From NCBI GenBank assembly GCA_001986395.2, contig MQVO02000012.1, forward strand, positions 496,001-560,000: 64,000 nt of DNA, written 5' to 3'. The notes under the pieces were generated by a model, which was not told where the DNA came from, searched no databases, and was given only the letters and a program-made list of their open reading frames with translations. How positions within the stretch are numbered: position 1 is the first letter of the stretch; the number at the start of each line of letters is the position of its first letter. Source of the DNA: Irpex lacteus. Its lineage: Eukaryota > Basidiomycota > Agaricomycetes > Polyporales > Irpicaceae. Below, one piece after another: positions 62,001-64,000 of the stretch. The position numbers and the translations under genes were made by a program.

Positions 62001-63076
62001 TTGGATCGTTGCAGTTATTTGTGGCATGTTCTTCTATCACTCTGGATACGATATTCCTGGCATGCAAAACCGATTGGGTGAGTCAAAGTCGTCTTTGTTT
62101 ATTTTTACGAGAGTCTGACTCGCGTTATACAGGTGTTTTCTTCTTTACGCTCGCTCTATTCGGCTTCTCTTGTCTATCAAGTCTTGGTCTCTTTGCCAAT
62201 GAGCGGATATTGTTCATGCGTGAAAGGTCAGTGTTTGGGCGCATGCATACAAGTTGATCATATTCACCGTTCGTTATAGAGCAAACGGGTACTACTCCCC
62301 TCTCACCTACTTCGCAGCCAAGGTATGTCAGCCGTCAACTATATCAAGTACGGTAATCGATTGTGAAATGCAGGTCCTCTTCGATATGCTTCCACTCCGA
62401 GTTGTACCACCACTCGTCTTTGGATCGATCATATATGGTCTCGTCGGTCTCGTCCCGGAAGTAGCGACGTTCTGGAAGTTCATGCTCACCCTCATCCTCT
62501 TCAACCTCGCAACTGCCAGTGTCATTCTCTTGCTATCGATCGCATTCGCCAGCGTCAGCGTGGCAAGCTTGGTGGGAACGTTGATCATGCTCTTCAAGTA
62601 AGTCACTTTACTTCCTAGGTGAGACGTTGCGCGTGGACGCTGATCTTGCACTTCCAGTCTACTGTTCACAGGTCTTCTGGTTAACAGAGAGACCTTACAC
62701 CCAGCCTTCCAGTGGTTGCACGATGTGTCATTCTTCCACGCTGCCTATGAAGCTCTTGCTGTAAACGAACTCAAGTATCTCCAGTTGAAGCAGAAGAAGG
62801 TGCGTGCCATACGACTTTCGTGAGATGTGATGATGCTGATAGTATTGGAACCTAGTACGGCGTAGAATTAGACATTCCTGCCGCCACGATCCTGTCGCTG
62901 TTTGGTCTTCGAGCAAATGTAAGTGGTCCTCGTCCTACTTCGATCGACACGTTTGATACTGATAATCTGCGCAGTCATTCTGGTGGCCAAATGTCGCTCT
63001 CCTTGGGATCTTCTTCGGTGTGTTCACTATTGCCAGTTACCTAGTATTGCGCTTCTACGTCAAGGAGAAACGGTAG
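59056..63076 (+). CDS. ADP1: ABCG-type transporter with EGF-like ectodomain (ADP1 family)
   Basis: Starts [19 protein letters not shown] (signal peptide) and ends VKEKR. Order: Cys-rich EGF-like modules ([34 protein letters not shown]); a ligand-like ectodomain to about 60200; a first membrane segment ([18 protein letters not shown]); then the nucleotide-binding domain with Walker A GASGAGKS, signature SGGEKRR, Walker [13 protein letters not shown] and the H-loop of [10 protein letters not shown]; a Ser/Gln-rich linker; then the ABC2 membrane half ([22 protein letters not shown] and later helices). This is the layout of yeast Adp1, a half-transporter expected to dimerise. The substrate is unknown. 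About a dozen introns; the exon-2 acceptor is placed so that [14 protein letters not shown] is read. Confidence 0.88.
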
Positions 63077-63358
63077 AACCGCACCCAACGCCTGGATGCC
63101 ATCCCGACTGGATTTGAGTGAGAGATTTATAATATACCTTACATGCGAACGCTTTACTTTCTCTGGTAGGCTGCTGTACGTTATATCTGTATTGGTACGC
63201 GGAAGTATATACACGATTTTCATTTCGGGCTGCTGATGTGGAATCCAGCGCAGTATGCGTGGCATGTAACTCTAACTTTAAAATATAGGGATAGAGCGAG
63301 TTAAACTTAAGAGACGGCCACCTCAGCGCAGGATGATCGATAGCCAATCCCCTCCATC

Positions 63359-64000
63359 ATGGCTCTCGACGGCGTCACCAAACACCCGAACCTCTGGTTC
63401 GACGACGGAAACATCATCCTCGTCGCCGAGAATGTTGGCTTTTGTGTGTATCAAGGCATAATTACGAAACAATCAGAGGTCTTTCGGGATAGGCTCTCGA
63501 AGAAGCCTGTGTCTTTACTCCTCGGACTGTTTCGGGCCATGTTCGAGATGCCACAGCCCTCAACCGTCGACAGCAACTTTGGAGGCCGCCGTGTCGTTTA
63601 TTTGAACGATGATGGCGCGGACGAGGTGGCCACTGTGTTAGACTTGCTCTTCGATGCGAGACACAAGTATGTCGTTCAAATCGTTTTCGCCTTCGTCAAC
63701 GTAATATTGTGCATCTACAATGCAGCTTCTACAAGAACACGGAGCAGATCCCTTTCTTGACTGCTGCAGCCGCTCTTCGGTTGGGGACGAAGTACGGGTT
63801 CAAGGAGATGCGCGAAGAGGCACTTCGCCGCATTTCCGCATGCTATCCGAAGGACCTTCAGAACCTTCATACGGGTGCGAACGACTGTGATGACCCTGGG
63901 AGGTGCCCCATCGCCTGGAAAGAAGGTGACTGCATCGCAGTCTTGCATCTTGCTCGTCAGCTCGGTCTGGACGACTTGGTACCCGCGGCTCTGTACAGAT
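63359..64000 (+). CDS. BTB/POZ domain protein, paralogue 5 (cut by window end)
   Basis: Exon 1 is 63359-63666 and exon 2 starts at 63726 and runs off the window. Starts MALDGVTKHPNLWFDDG, then NVGFCVYQGIITKQSEVFRD. Where the other four copies go directly from VFRD to MF, this one has 16 extra residues (RLSKKPVSLLLGLFRA), in frame, flanked by TTTCGGG on both sides. After the intron come LRLGTKYGFKEMREEALRR and CPIAWKEGDCIAVLH as in the family. The insertion falls in the BTB fold after the helix that follows the dimer region and may alter it. Confidence 0.8.

Overview
The window is nuclear DNA of a filamentous fungus, most likely a mushroom-forming basidiomycete (Agaricomycete). The evidence is short GT-AG introns of about 50-70 bp in nearly every gene, compact intergenic spaces, and families typical of that group: BTB/POZ proteins of the LWF(E/D)DGN type, TKL-like kinases with an HGDLKGSN loop, and lone C2H2 proteins. 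Exon joins below were worked out by hand from splice signals and reading phase; no search or transcript data were available.

Layout. 1-5 kb: one small protein (1494-2079) and a weakly supported minus-strand multi-exon gene. 5.9-8.6 kb: two recognisable housekeeping genes, SIS1 (type II Hsp40, minus) and VTC1 (polyphosphate polymerase membrane subunit, plus), reading away from a shared 418-bp promoter. 10-16.2 kb: two tandem paralogues combining an MLKL-NTD/HeLo-like helical domain with a protein kinase; the second is complete (about 682 aa), the first (about 380 aa) has an open frame but has lost the catalytic C-lobe. 17-20 kb: a BTB protein and an alpha/beta hydrolase. 21.3-27.2 kb: two related C2H2 zinc-finger genes separated by a gene-poor, repeat-rich stretch with two non-autonomous inverted-repeat elements. 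28.5-29.4 kb: a gene with an XPA-like motif. 30-32.8 kb: two more BTB genes.

33-46 kb is the most striking block: seven head-to-tail copies of a zinc-free MDR oxidoreductase on the minus strand, with an eighth on the plus strand at 53 kb. Three of the upstream gaps share a conserved non-coding block. A fourth BTB gene (46.6 kb), a WD40 protein (48.9-51.5 kb), an AKR7-type aldo/keto reductase (55.2-56.9 kb), a cysteine-rich membrane protein (57.6-58.6 kb), an ADP1-type ABCG transporter with an EGF-like ectodomain (59.1-63.1 kb) and a fifth, truncated BTB gene (63.4 kb to the edge) complete the window.

How the genes relate. There is no clear biosynthetic cluster: the MDR array lacks a synthase, and the reductases look like an expanded detoxification or small-molecule-reduction family. 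The best candidate for new biology is the kinase pair: an MLKL-like arrangement (putative death-effector bundle fused to a kinase) beside a paralogue that keeps the bundle, a remnant N-lobe and the tail but has no catalytic lobe.
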